Source: Candidatus Falkowiibacteriota bacterium
GTDB taxonomy: Bacteria; Patescibacteriota; Patescibacteriia; Patescibacteriales; UBA12465
Assembly: GCA_009885285.1 (NCBI GenBank)
Contig: VFKX01000014.1
Location: 1 to 32,586, forward strand
Length of the DNA: 32,586 bases
Direction: 5' to 3'
Positions 24,271 to 31,840 of the stretch are shown here, piece after piece. Under the pieces are notes generated by a model that was not told the origin of the DNA, did no database searches, and worked only from the letters and a program-made list of their open reading frames with translations. The stretch's first letter is position 1, and each line of letters begins with the position of its first letter. The position numbers were made by a program, and so were the translations under genes.

Positions 24271-25332
24271 ATGAACAAAAAAATTTTGATTGGCGCGGTA
24301 GCCATTTTAGTAGTGGCTGCAGCCGCAGGCGGATGGTTCTTTATGAAACCGAAACCGGCACCAGTAGCACAACAAGTACCACAAAGAGATATCTTAATCG
24401 GGTTCTCGATGGGTACTCTTCAGGAAGAGCGCTGGCAGCGCGATCGTGATGAATTTTTAAAGAAAGCGGATGAACTCGGTGTGGTCGTTGACTTGCAGGC
24501 CGCCAATAATAATGTCGAAACTCAGATTTCTCAGATTGAGGGCATGATTTTTAAAGGAGTGGATGTTTTAGTGATTGCTCCTCATGACGCCGATAAACTG
24601 ACGGCGGTGATTGATAAGGCGCATCAGGCTGGTATTAAAGTAATGTCTTATGACCGCTTAATCACTAAAGCCGATATTGATCTATATTTATCATTTGATA
24701 ATGTCAAAGTCGGCGAGTATCAGGCTACTTATATTTTACAGGCAGTCGCCGCTAAGATTGCAGCCGGCCAGAAAGTCAAGATTGCTTATATTGGCGGCGC
24801 TAAAACCGATAATAATGCCTTTTTATTTAAAAAAGGCGCTTTTAATATCTTGCAGCCGGCCATTGATAAGGGGCAGGTGGAGATCGTGGTGGATAAATTT
24901 AGCGACAATTGGGATCCGCAGAATGCTTATAAGAATTTGAAGGCATACTTGGACAAGAATGATGGCTTAATTGATGCAGTGGTGGCCGCTAATGATGGCA
25001 CAGCTTTTGGTTCAATTTCCGCTCTCAAGGAATATGGCTTGGATGGCAAGGTACCAGTGTCTGGCCAGGACGCAGAACTCTCGGCTATTAAAAGAATTAT
25101 CGCCGGCACTCAGAGCATGACTGTCTATAAACCGATTTCGAAGTTGGCGGCTGCCGGAGTCGAGCTGGCTATTAAATTAGCCGAGGGCGCACCGATTAAT
25201 TCAGTTAGTACGGTTAATAATGTTAAGATGGATGTGCCGTCTATTCTGCTCGAATCAATTGCAGTCACTAAAGATAATATCGATCAGACAGTGATGACTG
25301 ACGGATATTATAGCAGTAAGGATATCTACTAA
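24271..25332 (+). CDS. XylF-type periplasmic sugar-binding protein
   Basis: The 353-residue protein has an N-terminal hydrophobic signal or anchor (about 5-24) with no lipobox, a short Pro/Ala linker, then a type I binding-protein fold. It closely follows D-xylose-binding protein XylF: EERWQRDRDEFLKKADELG (52-70), AANNNVETQISQIEGMI, MSYDRLITKADIDLYLSFDN (125-144), KTDNNAFLF, AANDGTAFG, GQDAELSAIKRIIAGTQ and MTVYKPIS. XylF binds D-xylose in the periplasm, but the real ligand here could be another sugar or an AI-2-like molecule. No ABC ATPase or permease gene adjoins. A histidine kinase gene starts 10 bases later, so sensing is more likely than uptake. The upstream region is AT-rich with no clear promoter. 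Confidence 0.92.
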   Translation: MNKKILIGAVAILVVAAAAGGWFFMKPKPAPVAQQVPQRDILIGFSMGTLQEERWQRDRDEFLKKADELGVVVDLQAANNNVETQISQIEGMIFKGVDVLVIAPHDADKLTAVIDKAHQAGIKVMSYDRLITKADIDLYLSFDNVKVGEYQATYILQAVAAKIAAGQKVKIAYIGGAKTDNNAFLFKKGAFNILQPAIDKGQVEIVVDKFSDNWDPQNAYKNLKAYLDKNDGLIDAVVAANDGTAFGSISALKEYGLDGKVPVSGQDAELSAIKRIIAGTQSMTVYKPISKLAAAGVELAIKLAEGAPINSVSTVNNVKMDVPSILLESIAVTKDNIDQTVMTDGYYSSKDIY

Positions 25333-25342
25333 AAAAATCTCG

Positions 25343-27355
25343 ATGAAAACGATTAAAAGTAAAATAATTGTTGCTTTTTCAGCAGTGATTCTGACCATGA
25401 TTCTAGTGCTGTTGTTTGTCATGTATATTAACTTTAACCTGATTAATCAGTTTAACAGCGTTAACGAAAATATCGTTTTCGAGCAGGACCTAAAAGATAA
25501 CATAAATAATGTCGGTCAGGATTGGTATAACGGCTCTAAAAGCGGTGATTTCTCTAATTATTACGTCCGGGTGGCGAAGATTAAGAGCGTTCAATCTGTC
25601 CTGAACAATCGCTTTATTGGTTATGTGTCGAGCCAGGAAGTTAAAGTTGCGCATCGCAGTCTGAATAATTCTGTTACCTTAATTCTTCAAGATTTGGAAG
25701 AGGCTAGAAAAAATTTAAATAGAGAGGATCAAGCTCTGTCAGCGGCGGCGAACGCCTTAGAGATAAATATCAAACTGGGATTCGTCCAGCAGAACGTCAC
25801 AAATTTACTAGTTGCAGAAACAGGTAATATTGCCGAGATTACTCAGCATATCAAGCAACAGCATTTAAATGTTTTCACAATCGTGGGTTCGATAATTTTT
25901 ATAGTTTCCCTGGTTTTGGTAGTTTTATCACTCTGGTTTGCAAAAAAAATATCTGATCCGATCGTTAATCTGTCAAAAACTGCGAGAAAAATTAGCGACG
26001 GTGATTTGACGCTCAGTGTTAGTCAGAACTTGTTCAAGAAGAGGGACGAAATCGGTAGTTTATCGCGGTCTTTTGCTGCAATGATCGCTTCTTTGCGGGA
26101 AAAAATGGTGGCTCTGGAAAAATCCAGTCGGGACTTGGCTGGTAAAATGACTGAGCTGTCAAAAAATAATCAAGAATTGCAGAGCGCCCAGTCGGCCATC
26201 ACTAATGTGCTTGAGGATTCTCGATCCTTAGGCGAGAACTTAAAACAGGAGCGTGATCGGAGCGAAGCTATTATTTCTTCAATGGGCGAAGGCTTAGTAG
26301 TGGTTGATAAGGACAATAATATTATCATGGCCAATCCCGCCGCCGTTAGGCTTTTGGAAACGCCGGCTGAAAAGTTCATCGGTAAAAATATAATAGAGGC
26401 TATTCCTTTATTTATCGGCAACGACTTAATTGCGCTTGAGGACCATCCAATTATTATGGCGGTTAAGAGCAAAAAGACTATTATCTCGAATCTTGGCGAC
26501 GATTTATATTTATCAAAATCCAGCGGTCAGAAATTTTCTGTCTTTATGGTTTCTGCGCCCTTGTCTTTCGAAGAAGACAGCGGGGCTGTGGTCATGTTCC
26601 GTGATGCCAGTGAAGAAAAAGCTTTGGATGATGCGAAGATTGGCTTTATCTCCATCGCTTCTCACCAGCTGCGCACGCCGCTAACCTCCATTCGCTGGTT
26701 TTCCGAGATGTTGATGGATGGCGATGCCGGTGAGATTAATGGCGAACAAAAGGGCTTTGTTGAGCTGATATATAATGGCACGGAGCGCATGATAAATTTA
26801 GTTAACTTGCTTTTGCAGATTGCTCGCGTTGAAGCGGGGCGCCTGAAGATTATTCCGGTCATGATAGATTTTAAAAATACGACGAATGGCGTAGTGGCCA
26901 CCTTGAAAACAATTTTAGCAAACAAAGAACAGACGGTCGAAATTACGACTAATCCAACGCCATTACCGTCTATACCGATGGATCAAGAGGTTATCTGGCA
27001 AGTTATCCAGAACTTATTATCCAATGCTTCCCGTTATTCTCCGGTCAAGTCAGTTATCAATGTGGCCGTAATTAAGAAAGATGACCATATTGAGTACTCG
27101 GTGAAGGATAGCGGTATCGGCATTCCCGAGGAGTATCGGCCACGTATTTTTGAAAAGTTTTACCGTGCCGATAACGCCTTGAAGCTGGTGCCTGAGGGGT
27201 CAGGCCTCGGATTATCATTAGTAAAAATGCTGGTGGAAAGATGGGGCGGAAAAATTTGGTTTGAATCAGAAGAGGGAAAGGGAACCACTTTCTTCTTTAC
27301 TATTCCTTTTGCCGGCATGAAGCCGAAAGAAGGTGATGTGGGCCTGAAGGTTTAG
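25343..27355 (+). CDS. Sensor histidine kinase (extracellular domain, HAMP, PAS, HisKA, HATPase)
   Basis: The 670-residue kinase has a first membrane span (about 8-28), an extracellular helical sensor region of about 145 residues, a second span (about 177-200), HAMP (KKISDPIVNLSKTARKISDG, to about 255) and a coiled coil. A PAS domain follows (AIISSMGEGLVVVDKDNNII, about 310-420). The kinase core has phospho-acceptor His441 in IASHQLRTPL, N-box VIQNLLSNASRYS, G1 DSGIGIPEE, F-box FEKFYR and G2 GSGLGLSL, all intact. The preceding gene, 10 bases away, encodes a XylF-type binding protein, so the extracellular domain probably reads the liganded state of that protein, as LuxQ does with LuxP. A receiver gene follows after 35 bases. 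Confidence 0.95.
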   Translation: MKTIKSKIIVAFSAVILTMILVLLFVMYINFNLINQFNSVNENIVFEQDLKDNINNVGQDWYNGSKSGDFSNYYVRVAKIKSVQSVLNNRFIGYVSSQEVKVAHRSLNNSVTLILQDLEEARKNLNREDQALSAAANALEINIKLGFVQQNVTNLLVAETGNIAEITQHIKQQHLNVFTIVGSIIFIVSLVLVVLSLWFAKKISDPIVNLSKTARKISDGDLTLSVSQNLFKKRDEIGSLSRSFAAMIASLREKMVALEKSSRDLAGKMTELSKNNQELQSAQSAITNVLEDSRSLGENLKQERDRSEAIISSMGEGLVVVDKDNNIIMANPAAVRLLETPAEKFIGKNIIEAIPLFIGNDLIALEDHPIIMAVKSKKTIISNLGDDLYLSKSSGQKFSVFMVSAPLSFEEDSGAVVMFRDASEEKALDDAKIGFISIASHQLRTPLTSIRWFSEMLMDGDAGEINGEQKGFVELIYNGTERMINLVNLLLQIARVEAGRLKIIPVMIDFKNTTNGVVATLKTILANKEQTVEITTNPTPLPSIPMDQEVIWQVIQNLLSNASRYSPVKSVINVAVIKKDDHIEYSVKDSGIGIPEEYRPRIFEKFYRADNALKLVPEGSGLGLSLVKMLVERWGGKIWFESEEGKGTTFFFTIPFAGMKPKEGDVGLKV

Positions 27356-27390
27356 GTATTTAATTTAATCACTTATAATAACTGGAATCT

Positions 27391-27786
27391 ATGTCAAACG
27401 AATTGAATGGCAATGAAAAAAAGACCATCTTAGTAGTTGAGGATGAAGAGTCGTTGCAGCTGGCCATTAAAACTAAGCTGAAGGCCTCGCCGTATAAGTA
27501 CGTGTCAGCCAGGACAGCCGAGGAGGCGATTGAGCTTTTGAATGGTGGATTAAAACCAGATTTAATCTGGCTAGACTTATTAATGCCTGGTATGGGCGGT
27601 CTGGCGTTTTTGGAAAAGATTCGAACAAATAAGGAATGGAGCGCTTTGCCTGTGGTTATCGTTTCGGTTTCAGCCGGAGCAGAGAAAATTCGTCATGCTT
27701 TTGAACTTAATGTTGTTGATTATATTGTGAAAAGCCAGTATAGACTCGAAGATATTATTAGTAAGATTAACGGCTTTATTTCCTAG
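27391..27786 (+). CDS. Single-domain response regulator (CheY-like receiver)
   Basis: The 131 residues form one receiver domain: acidic pair in VVEDEE (Asp18, Glu19), phospho-acceptor Asp62 in IWLDLLMPGMGG, Ser in IVSVSAG and Lys in YIVKSQ. No DNA-binding or enzymatic output domain follows, so it must act by protein contact or in a phosphorelay. It lies 35 bases after the first kinase gene and is its likely partner. A TATAAT at 27374-27379 leaves only a few bases before the ATG, so it might also be transcribed alone with a very short leader, but no -35 supports that. Confidence 0.94.
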   Translation: MSNELNGNEKKTILVVEDEESLQLAIKTKLKASPYKYVSARTAEEAIELLNGGLKPDLIWLDLLMPGMGGLAFLEKIRTNKEWSALPVVIVSVSAGAEKIRHAFELNVVDYIVKSQYRLEDIISKINGFIS

Positions 27787-27795
27787 AGATTTGTA

Positions 27796-27824
27796 TTGAC
27801 ATTTATTTAAAAATAGGTTAAGCT
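27796..27824 (+). promoter_or_regulatory. Internal promoter before the second receiver gene
   Basis: TTGACA (27796-27801) and TAAGCT (27819-27824) are 17 bases apart. The -35 is perfect and the -10 weak. It sits in the 81-base gap between the two receiver genes and would uncouple the downstream genes from the sugar-sensing kinase. Confidence 0.55.
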
Positions 27825-27828
27825 CCAA

Positions 27829-27850
27829 GCGTCTCCGTTTCTGGAGGCGC
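27829..27850 (+). promoter_or_regulatory. Hairpin in the leader of the second receiver gene
   Basis: GCGTCTCC and GGAGGCGC pair over 8 bases (one wobble) around GTTTCT. No T run follows. Instead the ribosome-binding site AGGGG starts on the next base, so the hairpin is well placed to affect translation or mRNA stability. Confidence 0.5.
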
Positions 27851-27867
27851 AGGGGTAAGCATATGTT

Positions 27868-28263
27868 ATGGCCCTTACAAAAGCTTTAAAAAAAGAAAAA
27901 AATAAAGACATTCTTATTATTGAGGATGACATTTATCTAGTCGAAGCCTATCAGCGAAAATTTCAGAAGGAAGGGCTGGAGGTTAATGTTATTTCCGATG
28001 GCCGGACAGCTTTAGCTGTTCTTGATCAGGCACCACCCAGTTTAGTATTACTAGACCTGATGTTGCCTGGCGTCAGTGGGCTCAGTATCCTGGAGGCAAT
28101 CAAGAAGAATGACCGCTGGAAAAATGTGCCGGTCATTATTCTTAGTAACTTGGGTCAGCCTCAGGATGTTGATAAGGCCTTGGCAGCCGGCGCGGCTGAC
28201 TTCATGATTAAGGCTAACGTCAAGCTCGGCGAAATCATTGAGAGGGTGAGAAAATTCCTTTAA
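27868..28263 (+). CDS. Single-domain response regulator (CheY-like receiver)
   Basis: The 131-residue receiver carries IIEDDIYLVEAY (Asp20, Asp21), phospho-acceptor Asp63 in LLDLMLPGVSG, Ser in IILSNLG and Lys in FMIKANV. No output domain is present. A basic N-terminal extension (ALTKALKKEKNKD) precedes the fold. The ATG at 27868 is used; AGGGG at 27851-27855 is 12 bases upstream, slightly far. It is separated from the first receiver by a possible promoter and a leader hairpin, and from the next gene by a weak terminator, so it may be regulated apart from both. Which kinase it serves cannot be decided. Confidence 0.94.
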   Translation: MALTKALKKEKNKDILIIEDDIYLVEAYQRKFQKEGLEVNVISDGRTALAVLDQAPPSLVLLDLMLPGVSGLSILEAIKKNDRWKNVPVIILSNLGQPQDVDKALAAGAADFMIKANVKLGEIIERVRKFL

Positions 28264-28286
28264 GCCCCTATAAAATCAATTCAATT

Positions 28287-28310
28287 AACGTGCCGAGTAG
28301 GCACGTTTTG
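28287..28310 (+). terminator. Weak terminator after the second receiver gene
   Basis: An 8-bp perfect stem (AACGTGCC/GGCACGTT) with loop GAGTA is followed by TTGATAT, a poor T run. It probably gives partial termination before the methyltransferase-acyltransferase gene. Confidence 0.6.
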
Positions 28311-28359
28311 ATATATTGGAATGTTCATTAATAACTAAATAAAAGAAAGGAAATAGACA

Positions 28360-29703
28360 ATGGAAAAAAGTAAAACTGGATTAGTTAAAAAAAGGAAAGC
28401 GGAGGCCGCGGGCTTCTGGAATTTCTACGCTAGAATTTATGATCTTCTTAATACTTTCAGTCCCTATATTAAGATGCAGAAGGCGGTTATCAAGAGTTTG
28501 CAGCTGATAAACAATCTGACTATTATTGATGCCAGTTGTGGTACCGGCAATACTTTAAAGCGTCTACTGGTTAGTCGAAAAGAATATTTCGGGCTGAAGC
28601 TTGTTGGCTTGGATTTCTCTCGAGCCATGTTACAGCGGGCCAAAAAGAAACTGGCCGGAATTGCTCAACTTAGACTATGGTTAGGGAATTTCGATAATTT
28701 ACCTGAACCGAATACGTGTCCGACTGAAGGTGAGAAGCTGACTCAGGACGAGGCGCTGGGATTTGGAAAAAAATATGATCGCATTATTTCAGTTAACAGC
28801 TTGTATATCAGTCCGAACCCTCAGAAAACACTGAGGCATTGGTATGAATCCCTGGAGGATGGTGGCTTGGCTGTTATTGCTAACCCCTTCGTCCCTAAGC
28901 TGGGTCCAATTTGGCGGGAATTCTTTATGAGTCTGTGGCGTGATAAGAATGTTAAGGATTTAATGGTCTTCATTCTTCTCTCTCCGGCCTGGTTGACACT
29001 GACTGCTATCAATGTTTGGATTGCTTATCAAGGCAGGAAAAATGTTTATCATTTTCTTGAGCCGGAAGCTTTAGAAGCGCTGGTAATAGCGGCTGGATTT
29101 AAAGTTTTGAGCAGAGAGTTGATATATGGCGGCGGTTCAGTTTTGCTCTGCTTGCAGAAAGAAACCGGGTCCGCAATTCGTCGCGCTCAGACGCCGTCAG
29201 AAATTGAAGAAGTATACAGATTAAGGTATACTGTATACTGTGAAGAGATGAAGAGCGTAGACTCAGCATTATTTTCTAATCGACAGGAAATTGATTGCTT
29301 TGATTTATATGCAATTCATTTTATTGTCCGTGATGGTGATGAAATTGTTGGCTCCGCCAGGGTTATTACAGACTCAGGTATGGGATTTCTTTTGGAAGAA
29401 TTTTTTTGCCTTCCAGTTGAAATAAGCAATCAAGCAGTTAGAAAAAAAACATTGGAAATTTCGCGCGTTGCATTAATACCAGAGTACAGAGGGGGAGGGT
29501 ATTTCATAGAATTAATGTCGGAAGTTGTATGTTATGGTAATAGTCATGGGTACTTCTCTTATATCGGTGTATCAACTGCTAGGATATGGAATACATTTAT
29601 TAAAAACAAATGGCGGATTGCTATTTGGGATTCCTATATAGAGTATCATAATACAATTTCATGCCCGGCGATTATAAGCCGGCCGATTAAATCACATGAG
29701 TAA
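28360..29703 (+). CDS. Fusion: SAM methyltransferase + LuxI/FeeM-like N-acyltransferase
   Basis: The 447-residue protein joins two enzymes. Residues about 18-267 form a class I methyltransferase with motif I IIDASCGTGNTLKRLL, then LVGLDFSRAMLQRA and a late YGGGSVLLCLQ strand. Residues about 272-447 form a GNAT-like domain of the autoinducer-synthase group: VYRLRYTVYCEE (Arg289), EIDCFD (Asp312, Asp315), IVGSARVI (Arg334) and LEISRVALIPEYRG (Glu366, Arg369). These match LuxI/EsaI catalytic positions Arg24, Asp45, Asp48, Arg68/69 and the E-x-x-R pair; LuxI Trp34 has no clear match. Relatives also include FeeM and exosortase-linked acyltransferases, so the product may not be a homoserine lactone. 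AAAGG nine bases before the ATG is a fair Shine-Dalgarno. It overlaps the next kinase gene by 8 bases. Confidence 0.85.
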   Translation: MEKSKTGLVKKRKAEAAGFWNFYARIYDLLNTFSPYIKMQKAVIKSLQLINNLTIIDASCGTGNTLKRLLVSRKEYFGLKLVGLDFSRAMLQRAKKKLAGIAQLRLWLGNFDNLPEPNTCPTEGEKLTQDEALGFGKKYDRIISVNSLYISPNPQKTLRHWYESLEDGGLAVIANPFVPKLGPIWREFFMSLWRDKNVKDLMVFILLSPAWLTLTAINVWIAYQGRKNVYHFLEPEALEALVIAAGFKVLSRELIYGGGSVLLCLQKETGSAIRRAQTPSEIEEVYRLRYTVYCEEMKSVDSALFSNRQEIDCFDLYAIHFIVRDGDEIVGSARVITDSGMGFLLEEFFCLPVEISNQAVRKKTLEISRVALIPEYRGGGYFIELMSEVVCYGNSHGYFSYIGVSTARIWNTFIKNKWRIAIWDSYIEYHNTISCPAIISRPIKSHE

Positions 29704-31780
29704 CTTAGTAATTTTCATTTTAATTCTGCAGATTCTGGTTTTCATTGTGAACTCATTTTTAGGCATTCTGGTGTTTCAATCAGAATCTAAATCTCGGTTC
29801 AATATTCTTTTCTGTGTCTTTACGCTGAGTTTAGCACTCTGGAACTTAGCATTATTTTTTACAATCGCAGCAATAGGCGGGCCCGTTATGCAACTTTGGT
29901 GCAGTCGGCTCGCCTTTTCTTTTGGTGTTATTCTCTTTAACAGTTTTTTATACTTTGCTTCTATTTACCCGAATGTCACTCGGGTTAGACTTTGGCTCGA
30001 TATTGTTATTGGACTTGGAACCGCGGCTATTTTCTACCTAACCCTGACTCCGTCTCTTATTAAGGGCAACATTGTCATTATTAACGGTGCTATTACTGGT
30101 GAGGTTGGCGCCTTGATGCCGATTTTTAGTCTATATCTCCCTTTGTTTATCATTATTAGTTTAGTGACTTTAATATGGAAGCTTTTTAAGTATAGAGGTG
30201 TAGTTAGGGTGAGAATCTGGTATACGCTGATTGGTTTTGTTTTTTTTGCCGTGCCGATGATTATTACCAATCTCATCTTGCCAATCTTCTTTGGTAACTT
30301 CAGTTTGAATAACTTAGGCCCGATCTTCTCCTTGCCAATGGTCGCCACCATCGCTTATGTTATGGTGCGTCACCGTTTCATGGGTATTCGCCAGGCTGTG
30401 GCTCGCTTAGTCACGTATTTTTTTGTCATTACCTTCTTAGGTTTTTTCTATGCAGCCGGCGTCTGGGTTATGACCGCCTTGATTGTTAAAGGGTCTGGCG
30501 TTATGGATAACCTCTGGGTCTCCATCCTATTTGCGGTCGTCGCCTCTTTCTCGTTTCAGCCGCTTCGCTCCTCGTTCGAGAAGACGACTAATCGGATGTT
30601 CTATCAGCATCATTATGACGGCAATCGGCTCTTGTACAATTTGGCTTTGATTATGTCTTCCAGTCTCCGCTTAAAAGATTTGACCAGCGGCTTAATCAAT
30701 CAGATTATGTCAGAAATGCATATCGCACGCGGCGCTTTCATTTTAGTCGGCGATAAGAGGATTTCGCATTTGAGCTATGGCGGATACGAGCAGGAGCCGG
30801 TATTTACCGAAAAGGAATTAAGCAGTCTGGCGAGTCAATCTAAAATAGTTATCTTTGATGAGTTACCGGAGAATTCTTTAAAGAAAGTGATGCGCGATTT
30901 ACGCATCAAAGCCTTGCTTCCTCTACGGACCAAGAAGGCTCATAATAATATCCTAATTTTGGGAGAAAAACTTTCCGGCGAGCCGTACAGCGTCCAGGAT
31001 GTAAGTCTCTTGGAAGTATTCGCCCCTTCAGCTGCGGTAGCTATTAATAACACAGTTAGCATTGAGCAGATTATCCGCTTAGATGATTTGAAGTCAGAAT
31101 TCATTACTGTCGTTTCGCACCAGCTGCGCACGCCACTATCTGTTGCCCGCTGGAATTTCGAATTACTGCTCGACGGTTCATTCGGTGAGATTAATAAGGA
31201 AGTGAAGAACTTCGCTACAACGACCTATCAGGCCGTTATGGATCTTAATAAGGGGTTGAACAACTTGATGCTGTCTTTGGAGATTGAAGAAAACAAGCTG
31301 ATTATCAAGTTTGATGCTGTAGACTTTAGCCGGGATATTATCGATGAGGTTCTTAAATCATGCCAAAAAGAATTGGCCTTTAAAGGCATTACTGTCGATA
31401 AAAGCTTTGGCTTCAAAAAGGAAGTTAAGATCGATAGTCGTAAAATCCTGGAGGCCGTTAAAGCTCTTTTGAGTAATGCGATTGAGTATTCGCCGGCCGG
31501 ATCAAGAATTAAGATAACCACCTCTTTACTGAGAAAGGATAAGGGTAACGAATTACTGTTTACTATCTGTGATCAGGGCAGCGGCATTCCGGAAGAGAAT
31601 AAGAAATTTATTTTCCAGAAATTTTTCCGCGGTGAGATGGCGAAAAAAATTTCGCCGAATGGCTTCGGCCTCAGTCTTTTTATTGCTCGGTCGTTTGTCG
31701 AGTCTCATGGAGGTGTAATCTGGCTGGAGAATCAGAAGACCCCGGGCGCCGCTTTTAGTTTTACTTTACCGTTAAAATAA
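29696..31780 (+). CDS. Multi-spanning GAF sensor histidine kinase
   Basis: The 694-residue kinase begins with about eight hydrophobic segments (roughly residues 3-285), resembling the N-terminal 7TM region of histidine kinases. A GAF-like domain (about 315-455, with LNLALIMSSSLRLKDL-like entry and LLPLRTKK) leads to the HisKA phospho-acceptor His475 in VVSHQLRTPL. The ATPase has N-box LLSNAIEYSP, G1 DQGSGIPEE, FQKFFRG and G2 NGFGLSLF. The start codon lies inside the 3' end of the methyltransferase-acyltransferase gene (ATGAGTAA overlap) and has no Shine-Dalgarno of its own, so translation is coupled. Membrane-embedded sensors suit hydrophobic signals, which fits an acylated product of the upstream gene. 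The layout also recalls the PrsK kinase of exosortase systems. Confidence 0.93.
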   Translation: MSNLVIFILILQILVFIVNSFLGILVFQSESKSRFNILFCVFTLSLALWNLALFFTIAAIGGPVMQLWCSRLAFSFGVILFNSFLYFASIYPNVTRVRLWLDIVIGLGTAAIFYLTLTPSLIKGNIVIINGAITGEVGALMPIFSLYLPLFIIISLVTLIWKLFKYRGVVRVRIWYTLIGFVFFAVPMIITNLILPIFFGNFSLNNLGPIFSLPMVATIAYVMVRHRFMGIRQAVARLVTYFFVITFLGFFYAAGVWVMTALIVKGSGVMDNLWVSILFAVVASFSFQPLRSSFEKTTNRMFYQHHYDGNRLLYNLALIMSSSLRLKDLTSGLINQIMSEMHIARGAFILVGDKRISHLSYGGYEQEPVFTEKELSSLASQSKIVIFDELPENSLKKVMRDLRIKALLPLRTKKAHNNILILGEKLSGEPYSVQDVSLLEVFAPSAAVAINNTVSIEQIIRLDDLKSEFITVVSHQLRTPLSVARWNFELLLDGSFGEINKEVKNFATTTYQAVMDLNKGLNNLMLSLEIEENKLIIKFDAVDFSRDIIDEVLKSCQKELAFKGITVDKSFGFKKEVKIDSRKILEAVKALLSNAIEYSPAGSRIKITTSLLRKDKGNELLFTICDQGSGIPEENKKFIFQKFFRGEMAKKISPNGFGLSLFIARSFVESHGGVIWLENQKTPGAAFSFTLPLK

Positions 31781-31799
31781 TTTACATCGACTTTATATG

Positions 31800-31831
31800 C
31801 AAAAGACCGGTTAATATCGGTCTTTTGATTT
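31800..31831. terminator. Bidirectional terminator between kinase and hemerythrin genes
   Basis: A 10-bp perfect stem (CAAAAGACCG/CGGTCTTTTG) with an 8-base loop. The A and T ends of the stem supply U runs in both directions. The flanking genes converge here. Confidence 0.85.
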
Positions 31832-31840
31832 CCTAAAATT

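Noticed and set aside
29211-29241. Inverted and direct GTATAC copies
   Set aside because: They fall in codons for E-V-Y-R-L-R-Y-T-V-Y and are explained by the repeated Val-Tyr and Arg-Tyr-Thr codons.
28360-29703. The fusion as a frameshift or assembly chimera
   Set aside because: The frame is continuous, the methyltransferase half ends in a typical final strand before the acyltransferase begins, and there is no repeated or ambiguous sequence at the junction. A genomic check is still possible.
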